IMG/VR virus record: IMGVR_UViG_3300042479_000566
Location: 1-27,034 of that record
Origin: a virus
DNA: 27,034 bases
Reading direction: 5' to 3' (one strand)
The notes below the pieces were generated by a model, which had not been told where the DNA came from, did no database searches, and was given only the letters and a program-made list of their open reading frames with translations. The position numbers and the translations under genes are program-made. Positions within the stretch are counted from its first letter, which is position 1. Each line of letters opens with the position of its first letter. Of the stretch, positions 1-7,613 are shown one piece after another.

Positions 1-456
1 CACTTGTTGTGTTTCCCACGGCGATATGGTCAAATCTCTGCCATCATATCGTTGTGCCAATATAGTATCATATGCAACAACATCATCCAACAAGATTGCT
101 CCGCCACGCCCAATGTGCAGGGGTTTGCCGTGACCAAAACTCAAACACTGCATGGTGCCTTCACGATACATGTCCTTTTCGAGTCTGCGAGCACTGTCCC
201 AAATGCGTGTTTCGAGTATGGGATATTCACCAACCCATCGTTGCCATTCATGATCCAGTAGTTCGTACTTGATGCCTAGTTTGTGCATGGTCATTGGAAT
301 ACTCAAATAAGTGTAAGGAGTAAACTTGCACTCTGTAACTTGATCATAGCGTAAACACAGTTCAATAGCGTGTGTACAGCAATCAGTCATGACAGCATAA
401 GGTGCTCCAGTAAACTCTGCCAGTGCTCTTTCAAACTGTAGTATTTTATCGAACAT
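1..456 (-). CDS. DegT/DnrJ/EryC1-type sugar aminotransferase, partial (C-terminus beyond left edge)
   Basis: The frame is open from ATG at 456 down to base 1, giving 152 codons; the 3' part lies outside the window. The N-terminus (FERALAEFTGAPYAV, residues 8-22) is the usual opening of PLP-dependent nucleotide-sugar aminotransferases. Around residue 87 the pattern IWDSARR fits the Asp that binds the pyridine nitrogen of PLP. The segment LSFGHGKPLHIGRGGAIL has a Lys (111) where the family carries its Schiff-base lysine. Such enzymes transfer an amino group to a keto-sugar nucleotide in the cytoplasm. The start overlaps the end of the epimerase gene by 11 bases, so both belong to one leftward operon with the glycosyltransferase. 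The substrate cannot be inferred. The family call is fairly firm; the exact role is inference. Confidence 0.85.
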   Translation of the reverse strand, partial: MFDKILQFERALAEFTGAPYAVMTDCCTHAIELCLRYDQVTECKFTPYTYLSIPMTMHKLGIKYELLDHEWQRWVGEYPILETRIWDSARRLEKDMYREGTMQCLSFGHGKPLHIGRGGAILLDDVVAYDTILAQRYDGRDLTISPWETQQV

Positions 457-1393
457 ACCATGCCCAAGCGTGTTGAATCATATCATCTAAACTATGCGAT
501 TGCCATGTACCGGCCACAGCATTAAACTTATCTGCACTGGCTGTCAGCATGGGAGGATCACCCACACGTTGTTCACCTACTGTGACCGTTAATGTCTTGT
601 TGGTAATGCGTTCAGCAGCCGCAATGATTTCGCGATTGCTGGTGCCCATGTTCGATCCAAGATTGTAAATGCCTGCAAGAATTGTTTGATCCAACGCCAA
701 CACATGAGCCCGAGCAATATCATCCACGTGTACATAGTCTCGAACGCAAGTGCCATCTGGTGTGGGATAGTTGTCACCATACAGTGTGAACTCTTGATTG
801 TCGCGAATGCTTTCTAACACACGAGCAATGATGTGTGTGGCACCGGGCTCTTGTCCATGACGCCCTCGGGGATCTGCACCACAGGCGTTGAAGTAACGAA
901 ACGAGACATAGTCAAGCCCATATGCTCGATGGTACGATTCCAACATCATGTCAATCATCAGTTTACTTTCGCCATACGGGCTAACTGGCTCAGTAGGATC
1001 AACTTCGTCACACGGAACCATCACAGGTTCACCGTATGTGGCCGCACTGGAACTAAAGATAAACCTAGTTTGAGGCATGGCTCGTGTTATGAAAGTAATC
1101 AACTCCAGTGTTTTGGCCACATTGTTAAAGTAGTATTCACTTGGATTCTTAATACTAGGACCAACCAAGCTGGTTCCTGCACAGTGTACAATAGCATCAG
1201 GTCGTACGTTTAATAACTTTTTAAATGCAGTATCACTATCAAAGTCTGCCAGCACAAAACTATCAAGCAGACCTTTTTGATGTTTTTGTAAAGGTCTGCG
1301 ATCGATGCCTACAACTGTATGCCCTGCGTCTTTTAACTGCAAGGCAACTTGTCCACCAATGTATCCAGCAACGCCTGTGACTACTGTGTTCAT
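446..1393 (-). CDS. galE: UDP-glucose 4-epimerase-like NAD-dependent sugar epimerase (GalE family)
   Basis: This 315-residue protein is an extended short-chain dehydrogenase/reductase. It has the NAD-binding GxxGxxG at residues 7-13 (GVAGYIG), the catalytic serine region SSSAATYG near 114-121, and YxxxK at 140-144 (YGESK). The GalE signature with VRDYVHVDDIARAH lies near 218-230, and the C-terminal RVGDPPMLTASADK pattern is also typical. The length is slightly short of the usual ~330-340. The known reaction is interconversion of UDP-glucose and UDP-galactose or their N-acetyl forms. Its ATG overlaps the stop of the upstream glycosyltransferase by 4 bases (ATGA), which suggests translational coupling. 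In a phage it probably supplies a sugar nucleotide for glycosylation of virion, DNA or host surface; which of these is not shown by the sequence. Confidence 0.9.
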   Translation of the reverse strand: MNTVVTGVAGYIGGQVALQLKDAGHTVVGIDRRPLQKHQKGLLDSFVLADFDSDTAFKKLLNVRPDAIVHCAGTSLVGPSIKNPSEYYFNNVAKTLELITFITRAMPQTRFIFSSSAATYGEPVMVPCDEVDPTEPVSPYGESKLMIDMMLESYHRAYGLDYVSFRYFNACGADPRGRHGQEPGATHIIARVLESIRDNQEFTLYGDNYPTPDGTCVRDYVHVDDIARAHVLALDQTILAGIYNLGSNMGTSNREIIAAAERITNKTLTVTVGEQRVGDPPMLTASADKFNAVAGTWQSHSLDDMIQHAWAWYVR

Positions 1394-2592
1394 TCTTCGA
1401 TTCTTCTCACTTGGTACTTCTCATGTGCAACGTGATCACGATAGCGATTGCCTGCACGATTCCATTGCTCGCCTTGTCCAGTCATAATATCAATCACCCG
1501 ATCAATAGTGCCGTTGTTCCAGTCTGATATCAAGCCCATGTTGTGATGTGGTTCACGCAATAGATTTTGCATCTTGTGATAGGCATCATCTATGCTCCAA
1601 GGCACGTAGAGCCTATTAGGGTCATTAGAGAATGTTTCGGGGAAACTGCGATAAGCAGGATATAACACATTACACCCAAGAGTATCGGCTTCAGAAACAG
1701 TGTTAGATACCCAGTCTTGTAAAGCACAATTGAATAGCACCCGAGTATCATTAACAAGATTATAGTAGTCATTTTTGCTTAGATTATCATAAATTTTTAA
1801 CTTGCCTTCTCGTTCGTACATTCTAGCACGTTCAAGATACTTGGGATTGTTACTGCGCAATGGACCACCAGAGAAGATGGCAAACTCGCAGGGTTCTTTG
1901 GTCATGTATCCATACATTTCAATCAAGTCCATGTAGAAGTCCGGTTGCTTCTCTTGGTCAAACCGTGCGGCAAAGCCTACACGACGTTTGCGCTCTTGGA
2001 AGGGCTTAATGTTTGTAGTACCGCCAATTCGCTCTAGTACTTCTTCTTTGCCAAATGCTAGGCCACTGATATTGTATATAGGAGCACGCCATCCAGCAAT
2101 GCGCATATGAGCAACCATCTCTTCGTTTGTGGCGAGAACTCCTGTAACGAACTCATTAACCATGTGTTCGTAGAGGCCCATCCACTTTGCCATACCCCAT
2201 ACATGTACGAAATCATCAGGATCAATGGACTGAGCAAGACAGCGCACATATACCCTGGGACGTTGATCAGCAGGAATTTGATCAAATATATATGGTAAAC
2301 TCTCAATGCCGGGTTGAAACATGTCCTCAAAGTAGATAACATCTTCACTTGTAACTTCTCCTTTGCGCATCATTTGAACCAAGTTCATCATCTGGCTCAT
2401 GCTGAAATAACTGCGACCATGTGCGTCTAGTACTTGTCCTACAGAGATTGCTTGCGAGTTATCAATGGTTGTGCCAGGAACATAAACTACATCGAGTCCA
2501 CGTCTATCAAATACACGCCGGTTCCACTCTGTGAGTTGTAGAGTGTATCTTGCTTCATACGACTCCAAACCACAATAAAATAACTTACGCAT
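1390..2592 (-). CDS. GT-B fold glycosyltransferase (group 1/GT4-like)
   Basis: The 400-residue protein has two halves. The first ~180 residues would be the acceptor domain. The second starts with RVGFAARFDQEKQPD (204-218), matching the glycosyltransferase group 1 pattern that follows the interdomain linker. Near 300-310, SEADTLGCNVL resembles the E-x7-E donor-binding region of GT4 enzymes, followed by a proline-rich loop with an SFPETFSND segment. Such enzymes transfer a sugar from a nucleotide donor to an acceptor. It overlaps galE by 4 bases downstream and the HNH gene by 8 bases upstream. With galE and the aminotransferase it forms a small sugar-modification cassette. Donor and acceptor are unknown. 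Confidence 0.8.
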   Translation of the reverse strand: MRKLFYCGLESYEARYTLQLTEWNRRVFDRRGLDVVYVPGTTIDNSQAISVGQVLDAHGRSYFSMSQMMNLVQMMRKGEVTSEDVIYFEDMFQPGIESLPYIFDQIPADQRPRVYVRCLAQSIDPDDFVHVWGMAKWMGLYEHMVNEFVTGVLATNEEMVAHMRIAGWRAPIYNISGLAFGKEEVLERIGGTTNIKPFQERKRRVGFAARFDQEKQPDFYMDLIEMYGYMTKEPCEFAIFSGGPLRSNNPKYLERARMYEREGKLKIYDNLSKNDYYNLVNDTRVLFNCALQDWVSNTVSEADTLGCNVLYPAYRSFPETFSNDPNRLYVPWSIDDAYHKMQNLLREPHHNMGLISDWNNGTIDRVIDIMTGQGEQWNRAGNRYRDHVAHEKYQVRRIEE

Positions 2593-3298
2593 TATTACAC
2601 CTTTCTAATAGTTCTGCAGGAGAGATTTCACTGCGATAACTTTTGCTTCTATTCATTTGTCCATCTAACATTTGAAGATTATGAATACTACCCATTACTT
2701 CCGGAGGCACATTATTTCTAAATCCTTCAACTATTGATAATACATGATCTAAATGATTATGTCTATCTCGTATTTGTTCAGACATATATTTTTTGTAAGA
2801 ACGATTAGAGAATCTCCAAACTGCCCGTCTATATCTTTCGTAATCTGTTTTGAGAACTGGATCTATAACACTTTTACTATTTGATAGTTTGGTAGATATG
2901 CTTTTTTCTACAATGCATTCTGGGCATAGAACATGACCGGATAGTAGTTGATTTGGCATAGTTTCAAACTTGTGTTTATGTGTATTGCATTTGAACAAAA
3001 GTTTAGTTTTGGCAGTTTTGTATTGTTCGCACACTTCAAGATGTGGGAAAAGTGTTTCAACCTCTATAACAAAATGATCATGCGTTTTATGAAAACTTTT
3101 GTTGCATTGAGGGCATCCACCTTTCCCGTTTTTCATATCGTTTGGATATTTTTCAAAGTATCCGTGTTGTTTGCATCCAATAATAACTTTGATATTGCAG
3201 TTTTTATATTCAAATTTATCAAACAGCAAATCTGGATGATATTGTTTGATTTCTGCTAACACTGTTGTTGTATCCTTGCCGTGTGTTCTTCCGCCCAT
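2585..3298 (-). CDS. HNH-type homing endonuclease with zinc-ribbon repeats
   Basis: This 237-residue protein begins with two zinc-ribbon-like units: Cys42/His45/Cys62/Cys65 (GCKQHGYF, GGCPQC) and Cys104/His107/Cys125/Cys128. These resemble the DNA-binding repeats fused to phage HNH nucleases. The C-terminal part has RHNHLDHVLSI near 179-189, then GF, VPPEVMGSIHNLQML (197-211) and NRSKS, the usual order in phage HNH endonucleases. The gene is visibly AT-richer than its neighbours and sits between the sugar cassette and a block of small conserved genes, as expected for a selfish inserted gene. It has its own TATAAATA box and an AAGGAA ribosome site just upstream. The nuclease family call is good; the target site is unknown. 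Confidence 0.8.
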   Translation of the reverse strand: MGGRTHGKDTTTVLAEIKQYHPDLLFDKFEYKNCNIKVIIGCKQHGYFEKYPNDMKNGKGGCPQCNKSFHKTHDHFVIEVETLFPHLEVCEQYKTAKTKLLFKCNTHKHKFETMPNQLLSGHVLCPECIVEKSISTKLSNSKSVIDPVLKTDYERYRRAVWRFSNRSYKKYMSEQIRDRHNHLDHVLSIVEGFRNNVPPEVMGSIHNLQMLDGQMNRSKSYRSEISPAELLERCNNA

Positions 3299-3316
3299 AA
3301 TAACTTTCCTTTGCTG

Positions 3317-3324
3317 TATTTATA
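3317..3324 (-). promoter_or_regulatory. T4-late-type promoter box TATAAATA
   Basis: On the minus strand this reads TATAAATA, an exact match to the T4 late promoter -10 box. It lies 18 bases before the ATG of the HNH endonuclease at 3298, with AAGGAA as ribosome site in between. It sits in the 68-base gap after the 73-codon gene. The assignment rests on the match and position only. Confidence 0.55.
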
Positions 3325-3366
3325 AAGCAACGCAAGTTTCGTAGGTTTCAAATCCCAAATCTCATG

Positions 3367-3588
3367 TTAGATATTTCTATTCAAACGACGAGCGTCCTCT
3401 GCCCACATGTCACGAGCATTCTTGCCCTGTGAAAACTTGTTGTATTGTTGCCATGCATAACTCTTAAAGTTATACAAGTCTGCTTCGTTAAAGCGATATC
3501 CATAATCGCGACAGAAGTCTAGAAAGTGATCCAGCTCATCCTGTGCGGCCTGGGCCTTGGGGTTAGAATATACTGCTTGTTTACCCAT
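3367..3588 (-). CDS. Small conserved phage protein of unknown function
   Basis: This 73-residue protein is mostly polar and aromatic, with a central YNFKSYAWQQYNKFSQGKNARDMW stretch split over about residues 41-62 and a basic C-terminus (ARRLNRN). No catalytic motif, membrane segment or signal peptide is visible. From memory it resembles small hypothetical proteins of T4-like aquatic phages, but I cannot assign a function. It starts 11 bases after the stop of the T-fold-like gene and is the last of that leftward group before the inserted HNH gene. Confidence 0.7.
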   Translation of the reverse strand: MGKQAVYSNPKAQAAQDELDHFLDFCRDYGYRFNEADLYNFKSYAWQQYNKFSQGKNARDMWAEDARRLNRNI

Positions 3589-3599
3589 GGTAGTTCCTT

Positions 3600-4052
3600 T
3601 TAAATTTTAATGTTAAGATTGGGACGAGAAATTTCATATTTGATCAAAGCACCGTTCTCGCCATCCTCGGCCACTTCGATCCACACTGCACGGTCAGGAT
3701 ACCGAGCGGCAATTTGCAAGTACAGATCATCGCTGATCATTTCACAACTCTTAAAGTTCAATTCCAGTGTTCCGCCTGCGTAGAGATTCTCTAGCCAGCG
3801 TTTAAACTGAATAAATTCAATGTCACGATCATTGTGAAACACATCAATCCAAATACGGAAATGAAAGATGTGTCTATGCGGCACCCCAAGAAAGCTGACA
3901 TCATACTCGTCGCCTGTGGCCAGTGCAGGATCAGTTGCGGCAGACGGGTACTTGTGGATGCCTTCTTTACGGAATGTGATCCAGATTTTTCGTTCTGCCT
4001 GGCTCATAATCCTAATAGATTGTTCTACCAGTGCTTGTTCTCTTTGTGTCAT
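3600..4052 (-). CDS. Possible T-fold protein related to QueD/6-pyruvoyl-tetrahydropterin synthase
   Basis: This is a 150-residue protein. Residue order resembles the QueD/PTPS fold. An early His (H33, in EGIHKYP) is followed by an H-x-H pair (H59-H61, in PHRHIFHFRIWIDV) leading into a beta strand. Next comes DIEFIQFKRWLENL (77-90), then SDDLYLQIAARYP and WIEVAED (124-130), where the family has its WET glutamate. These would be the zinc ligands and base-binding Glu of that family. The catalytic Cys usually just before HGH is not evident, so the enzyme may have lost or changed its reaction. The start overlaps the upstream gene by 4 bases (ATGA), and a TCTAAATA box and AAGGA ribosome site precede it. 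The fold assignment is inference; the coding call is firm. Confidence 0.6.
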   Translation of the reverse strand: MTQREQALVEQSIRIMSQAERKIWITFRKEGIHKYPSAATDPALATGDEYDVSFLGVPHRHIFHFRIWIDVFHNDRDIEFIQFKRWLENLYAGGTLELNFKSCEMISDDLYLQIAARYPDRAVWIEVAEDGENGALIKYEISRPNLNIKI

Positions 4053-4588
4053 ACTGTTTTGTCCTTTGTGTATTTAGACCATGGAGTGAATTTGTTTCGA
4101 TTTTGTAGTGTGTGTAGGCTATGACACCACACACCCGGATTGGTTGCCGCAAAGTCTCGATCGTCTATTTTGAGCGTGGCGTTATATCCAAGTTGACGGA
4201 TGTAAGGAAGTTTTACAGAGATCATTGGAATAAAGTTATTGTGCTCACAAAACCCACCTTCAAGCAATCCCTCAACACACTTGACATCAATGTCTAGTGT
4301 GCATAGATGTCCTTTGTTTAAAAAATGTTGGATCATCTGTTCCCAGGGCGACCAAAACACAGAATCATTGGTTTGTATGCTGGAAGGAAAACTCTGATTG
4401 GCACCAAAGTAAATGTGTTCAATGTGCTGTGCGGCGTCTTCATGCAAAGCAAAGTCATCTAACCAATCTTGAATTTCACTGACTGGCTGTAACCCCACTA
4501 CAAACAATGTTTTCTTGCCATAGGCCGGAGTGTGTTCTACTTCTGTGCCTGTGAAAAACTTAACATTTTCGTGGCCTTCTCGATTCAT
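4049..4588 (-). CDS. Conserved phage hypothetical protein in the TGT-like operon
   Basis: This is a 179-residue protein of unknown function. The first third contains FFTGTEVEHTPAYGKKTLFVVG (split across residues 11-32) and then YFGANQSF near 80. Later segments include WSPWEQMIQHFLNKGHLCTLDID, MISVKLPYI and DRDFAATNPGVWCHSLHTL. The alternation of short hydrophobic strands and helices suggests a compact alpha/beta domain. No CX3CX2C radical SAM motif or P-loop is visible. I recall similar proteins in T4-like cyanophages, also unnamed. It overlaps the TGT-like gene upstream and the T-fold-like gene downstream by 4 bases each (ATGA), so the three are probably made in a fixed ratio and may act together. 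Confidence 0.75.
   Translation of the reverse strand: MNREGHENVKFFTGTEVEHTPAYGKKTLFVVGLQPVSEIQDWLDDFALHEDAAQHIEHIYFGANQSFPSSIQTNDSVFWSPWEQMIQHFLNKGHLCTLDIDVKCVEGLLEGGFCEHNNFIPMISVKLPYIRQLGYNATLKIDDRDFAATNPGVWCHSLHTLQNRNKFTPWSKYTKDKTV
4071..4078 (-). promoter_or_regulatory. Late-promoter-like box TCTAAATA
   Basis: Minus-strand TCTAAATAC differs from the T4 late box by one base and lies 18 bases before the ATG at 4052, with AAGGA in between. This spacing equals that of the TATAAATA box before the HNH gene. It lies inside the end of the upstream gene (4049-4588). The same 8-mer occurs inside coding regions at 6229, 6547 and 9062, so chance is possible. Confidence 0.35.
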
Positions 4589-6153
4589 TTAGATTGTTCC
4601 TGTTCAAGTTTATCCAAATTGTCCACAGACAATTCCTCTTCATCTGATTGTACACTATCTTCGGTATCTGTGTCAACAGTTTCGAACAGGCTGTTGAATT
4701 GCGTGTGTGCGTTCTTGGCCTTTTTGCCTTTGAACCCACGTGTGCCCACAATGTCCATCCAATAACGATCGTAGGATTCAATAATGGCTTCTGCTTCGGC
4801 ACGATCAGGCGTGGCAAAGATTGCTTCTACAATGTCCTCAAACTTGGTATGGTCACCGCAGGTGTCCCACATCATCCGGGGCCTATTGCCAGCATCAAAC
4901 TCACGATTGGCTCGTTGCACTGACTCTAAGTGTAACCAAACATTATGGCCCATAAGCAACGCATACGAGAAACTGTCCCAACTGGTCTTGCCTTCTTTAC
5001 CAATCTTATTTAGGTCACCCGGCTTGTAATAGCAAATATCTTTCATTTGTAAATGCCGACTGATAGGACTGTCTTCAAATGTATCAACCAATCCATCTGC
5101 CACAACGCCTTGACTAAACGGGCGTGTGTCTGCGGCATATTTCTTGTCATCCACAATAGGATTCATTCTGTAACTCCACTTGCCGTTGTGTGGCAACACA
5201 ATCTCGTGGTACACTTGTCCATTGGCTGTGGCAAGGAATGGGCTGGCACAATCAAAGGAAATAGTAAATTGTGGATTCACATACTTACGAACTGCCCTTT
5301 GAATCACGGTGAGTAACACAGCCCATTCCAACTTGCTTGTGCCCAAGAAGTGCATCCAATCATGAACGCCCGGCTGTAGCAGGTTATCATGACGCAGTGC
5401 TACTAAACGTCGTAGCACCAGGTGCACATCGCACATGTTCTGACCGCCCATTGACCATCCATTAAAGTGTGTGTCGGGGTATTTTGCAGGATCACAGTAC
5501 TCTTTCATCATGTCGTACCAACGATCTGCATCAGCATGATTGGCACCTTGCAACACGTTCAAGAACTTGGCACCACCGTTCTTGACACCTTTACGATGCT
5601 TCATAAAGTAATCGTTGTTGAACTTGGTAGCGTCAACTGCTTCTTGCAGTGTGGTAATTTGACAAGCCGCAGATGCTTTTTTGTCGTGAATAACCCAGGT
5701 TGGAATATCCAAGATCATACCATAATCAGAAACACCGTCCAACCACTTTAGCACAGCGTCACGCTTCTTCTGTGCCTTGGCACAGCCTGAGTTGGCTTTC
5801 CAGTCGCCTTCCCACAGGCCCTTGGCAATCTGGAATCCGCCTGAGTCGCCTAATATTACAGTTCCAGGTTCGCGATTACGAACCATGTCCTCTGACCAGT
5901 CCTGCTTGGTCAAATCCAGATTAGCATGACCACCGGAATACAGGCTCCACCGGTATGGAAACAGACCCGTTTGACTGTTGAGCCAATTCATCTGCTCCAT
6001 GTCCGGCATGCCCTGTGGCATACGTGCAGGCTCTATGTAAGGTCCGTTTACCGGATCACGTTGCTTGCCTATGAACGTGGCATAGAATCCTGAAATGGCA
6101 GGCAAGAACACAGCATAGTCATTCTGCTTGGCAGTTAAGTTATCTTGCGTCAT
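4585..6153 (-). CDS. tRNA-guanine transglycosylase-like enzyme (TGT/DpdA superfamily)
   Basis: The 522-residue protein carries the TGT core motifs in order: DSGGFQ at 103-108, MILDIPTW near 146-153, NVLQG at 199-203, GWSMGG at 232-237 and FDCASP at 300-305. D103 and D301 are at the positions of the general acid/base and nucleophile aspartates of bacterial TGT. Later, LMGHNVWLHLESVQ matches the helix with the zinc-ligand His. Only one Cys remains 29 residues before that His, so the family's CxCxxC zinc site is incomplete. The last ~40 residues are strongly acidic. TGT enzymes exchange guanine for a 7-deazaguanine in tRNA; the DpdA branch does this in DNA. Which of these applies cannot be decided here. 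The start overlaps the sulfotransferase-like gene by 14 bases. Confidence 0.8.
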   Translation of the reverse strand: MTQDNLTAKQNDYAVFLPAISGFYATFIGKQRDPVNGPYIEPARMPQGMPDMEQMNWLNSQTGLFPYRWSLYSGGHANLDLTKQDWSEDMVRNREPGTVILGDSGGFQIAKGLWEGDWKANSGCAKAQKKRDAVLKWLDGVSDYGMILDIPTWVIHDKKASAACQITTLQEAVDATKFNNDYFMKHRKGVKNGGAKFLNVLQGANHADADRWYDMMKEYCDPAKYPDTHFNGWSMGGQNMCDVHLVLRRLVALRHDNLLQPGVHDWMHFLGTSKLEWAVLLTVIQRAVRKYVNPQFTISFDCASPFLATANGQVYHEIVLPHNGKWSYRMNPIVDDKKYAADTRPFSQGVVADGLVDTFEDSPISRHLQMKDICYYKPGDLNKIGKEGKTSWDSFSYALLMGHNVWLHLESVQRANREFDAGNRPRMMWDTCGDHTKFEDIVEAIFATPDRAEAEAIIESYDRYWMDIVGTRGFKGKKAKNAHTQFNSLFETVDTDTEDSVQSDEEELSVDNLDKLEQEQSK

Positions 6154-6841
6154 AAAATTTCACTGACTCTATTAGATCGTAATCTATTTTATAGTATTCT
6201 TTGAGTTGGACCATATGTGTTGGACAGGTATTTAGATGTTCGGTAAGCATATCTTTTATTTGTTGTTGCGTCCAGCCAACAACTGTTTTAGATTTATCAT
6301 ACCACCCTGGAAATTGGTTAGCTTTTCCTAATGCAGATATATTGTATGGATTATAAATATCTGTATGCCATTTTGATTGTTTCCTAGGAACGATTTTATC
6401 AACCGCCCAGTGATTCCATGTTTCGGACAAAAAATTATCACAATTAAACCATACAGTTCGTGCATGATCTATATTGTCTAAAAACATGGTTTGTGGTGCC
6501 GTGTGCTCGTCAAACACTATATGATCAAATATATCATTGAATCCTATATTTAGAAAAAAATGAGGATTCTCCGGAGAGCAGCCAACAAAGGCCTGCGCCG
6601 CACCTGAGATCCATCGGTCTATCGGATCTTTAAGCACAACCACATACGTAGCATCATCAATGGGATCTTTAATATAATTAATATTATTTCCATTAAATTT
6701 GTCTTTCATCCAAGTACTAGCATTTTTTGGAATGTTTATATATATGTAATTTTTATTATTGACTCCAAGATGATGTATCCCTTTACCCCGGCCGTTCCAA
6801 TCGGTAATTTTCCAACCAAGAGAAAGAAGAGGATTACCCAT
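6140..6841 (-). CDS. Sulfotransferase-family protein
   Basis: The 233-residue protein has YINIPKNASTWMK (34-46), the 5'-phosphosulfate-binding loop of sulfotransferases. VVVLKDPIDRWISG (67-80) corresponds to the 3'-phosphate-binding segment with its conserved Arg and Ser. The rest is aromatic-rich with no other recognised domain. Family members transfer sulfate from PAPS to sugars or other acceptors in the cytoplasm or Golgi; a phage member might decorate a glycan. The ATG shares one base with the stop of the clamp gene (TAATG). The gene is clearly AT-richer than clamp and TGT and interrupts what would otherwise be a replication/base-modification run, suggesting later acquisition. The substrate is unknown. 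Confidence 0.75.
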   Translation of the reverse strand: MGNPLLSLGWKITDWNGRGKGIHHLGVNNKNYIYINIPKNASTWMKDKFNGNNINYIKDPIDDATYVVVLKDPIDRWISGAAQAFVGCSPENPHFFLNIGFNDIFDHIVFDEHTAPQTMFLDNIDHARTVWFNCDNFLSETWNHWAVDKIVPRKQSKWHTDIYNPYNISALGKANQFPGWYDKSKTVVGWTQQQIKDMLTEHLNTCPTHMVQLKEYYKIDYDLIESVKFYDAR

Positions 6842-7563
6842 TACTTGCTCTGTGCTGGTAAGATGTAGTTGTAAACAGCAAGACCAGAGTCGACTGTGAT
6901 CATTGCGGCACCATCATCGCTGATCTTGACAACTTTGTCGCCTGTTAAATCCATGATAGAAATAAATGTCTTGATGGGCCATGACCACGCACGTTTCAAT
7001 TGACCAGTGATGCCTGGGTGGAACACAAAGTTGCCTGCGTGTGTTGAATGGTCACCAAAGAAAAACATTAAATTGCCATTTTCTGTTTTTGCTTGGAAGT
7101 TTGTTTCTTCACTGTTGGCCTGTGCCTGCATTTTTAAACGCATGACGCTGGCATTGGTTGGCTCAAACTCAATGTGCCAGTTGACACCTTTGAACTTGAC
7201 AGTTTTAAGTTTCTCATTCACAATCTCACTGGCCATAAAGCGATAACTGTTTTTAAAGTCACCCAACTTGTTTTCAAAGTTGATGCCGTCAGGCTCGCCA
7301 GTGCCACGCCGTGTGATACTGAGTTTGGCATCCTCACGATACTCTTGCAAGTTCAACAAGATTTTTAGTTTGCTCAAGTTAGGCATACCGAAGTTGCCAA
7401 CGAAGTCTGGAACTGGATTGGCAAACTTGCCCTCAACTACCACAGACCTGTCTTCTGCTAGACCGGAAATAACTGTGTCTTCCTCGGTGCCTGTAATTTT
7501 TACCAAATCGATTACACCCAAATCAAGTGTGTGTTCAACTAAGTCTAATAAATGATCTCTCAT
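6841..7563 (-). CDS. 45: Sliding clamp, DNA polymerase processivity factor (T4 gp45-like)
   Basis: The 240-residue protein is close to the T4 gp45 length (228). Recognisable features are the N-terminal helix followed by strands, SVVVEGKFANPVPDFVGNFG near 39-58, the LSKLKILLNL segment, the central NWHIEFEPTNASVMRLK region, and the C-terminal VYNYILPA strand. Gp45 forms a trimeric ring that tethers the polymerase to DNA and, in T4, also activates late transcription together with gp33 and gp55. The neighbourhood (polymerase upstream on the same strand) supports the call. The gene has its own ribosome site GGAG 8-11 bases before the ATG and a sigma70-like promoter in the 50-base gap upstream. Its stop is fused to the sulfotransferase start. 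Confidence 0.88.
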   Translation of the reverse strand: MRDHLLDLVEHTLDLGVIDLVKITGTEEDTVISGLAEDRSVVVEGKFANPVPDFVGNFGMPNLSKLKILLNLQEYREDAKLSITRRGTGEPDGINFENKLGDFKNSYRFMASEIVNEKLKTVKFKGVNWHIEFEPTNASVMRLKMQAQANSEETNFQAKTENGNLMFFFGDHSTHAGNFVFHPGITGQLKRAWSWPIKTFISIMDLTGDKVVKISDDGAAMITVDSGLAVYNYILPAQSK

Positions 7564-7583
7564 GTTTAATTCTCCTATTGTGT

Positions 7584-7612
7584 ATTGTATATGGTTTATT
7601 TAGATTTTGCAA
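7584..7612 (-). promoter_or_regulatory. Sigma70-like promoter before the clamp gene
   Basis: On the minus strand TTGCAA (7607-7612) and TACAAT (7584-7589) are separated by 17 bases, the optimal sigma70 spacing. They match the consensus at 4/6 and 5/6 positions. A TCTAAATA box (7597-7604) lies in the spacer. The ribosome site and ATG of the clamp gene follow within about 20 bases. Confidence 0.5.
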
Positions 7613-7613
7613 G

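Noticed and set aside
4585-6153. Calling the TGT-like enzyme DpdA outright
   Set aside because: Core motifs are shared by tRNA TGT and DpdA, and no other 7-deazaguanine pathway gene is firmly identified in the window; only the superfamily is supported.
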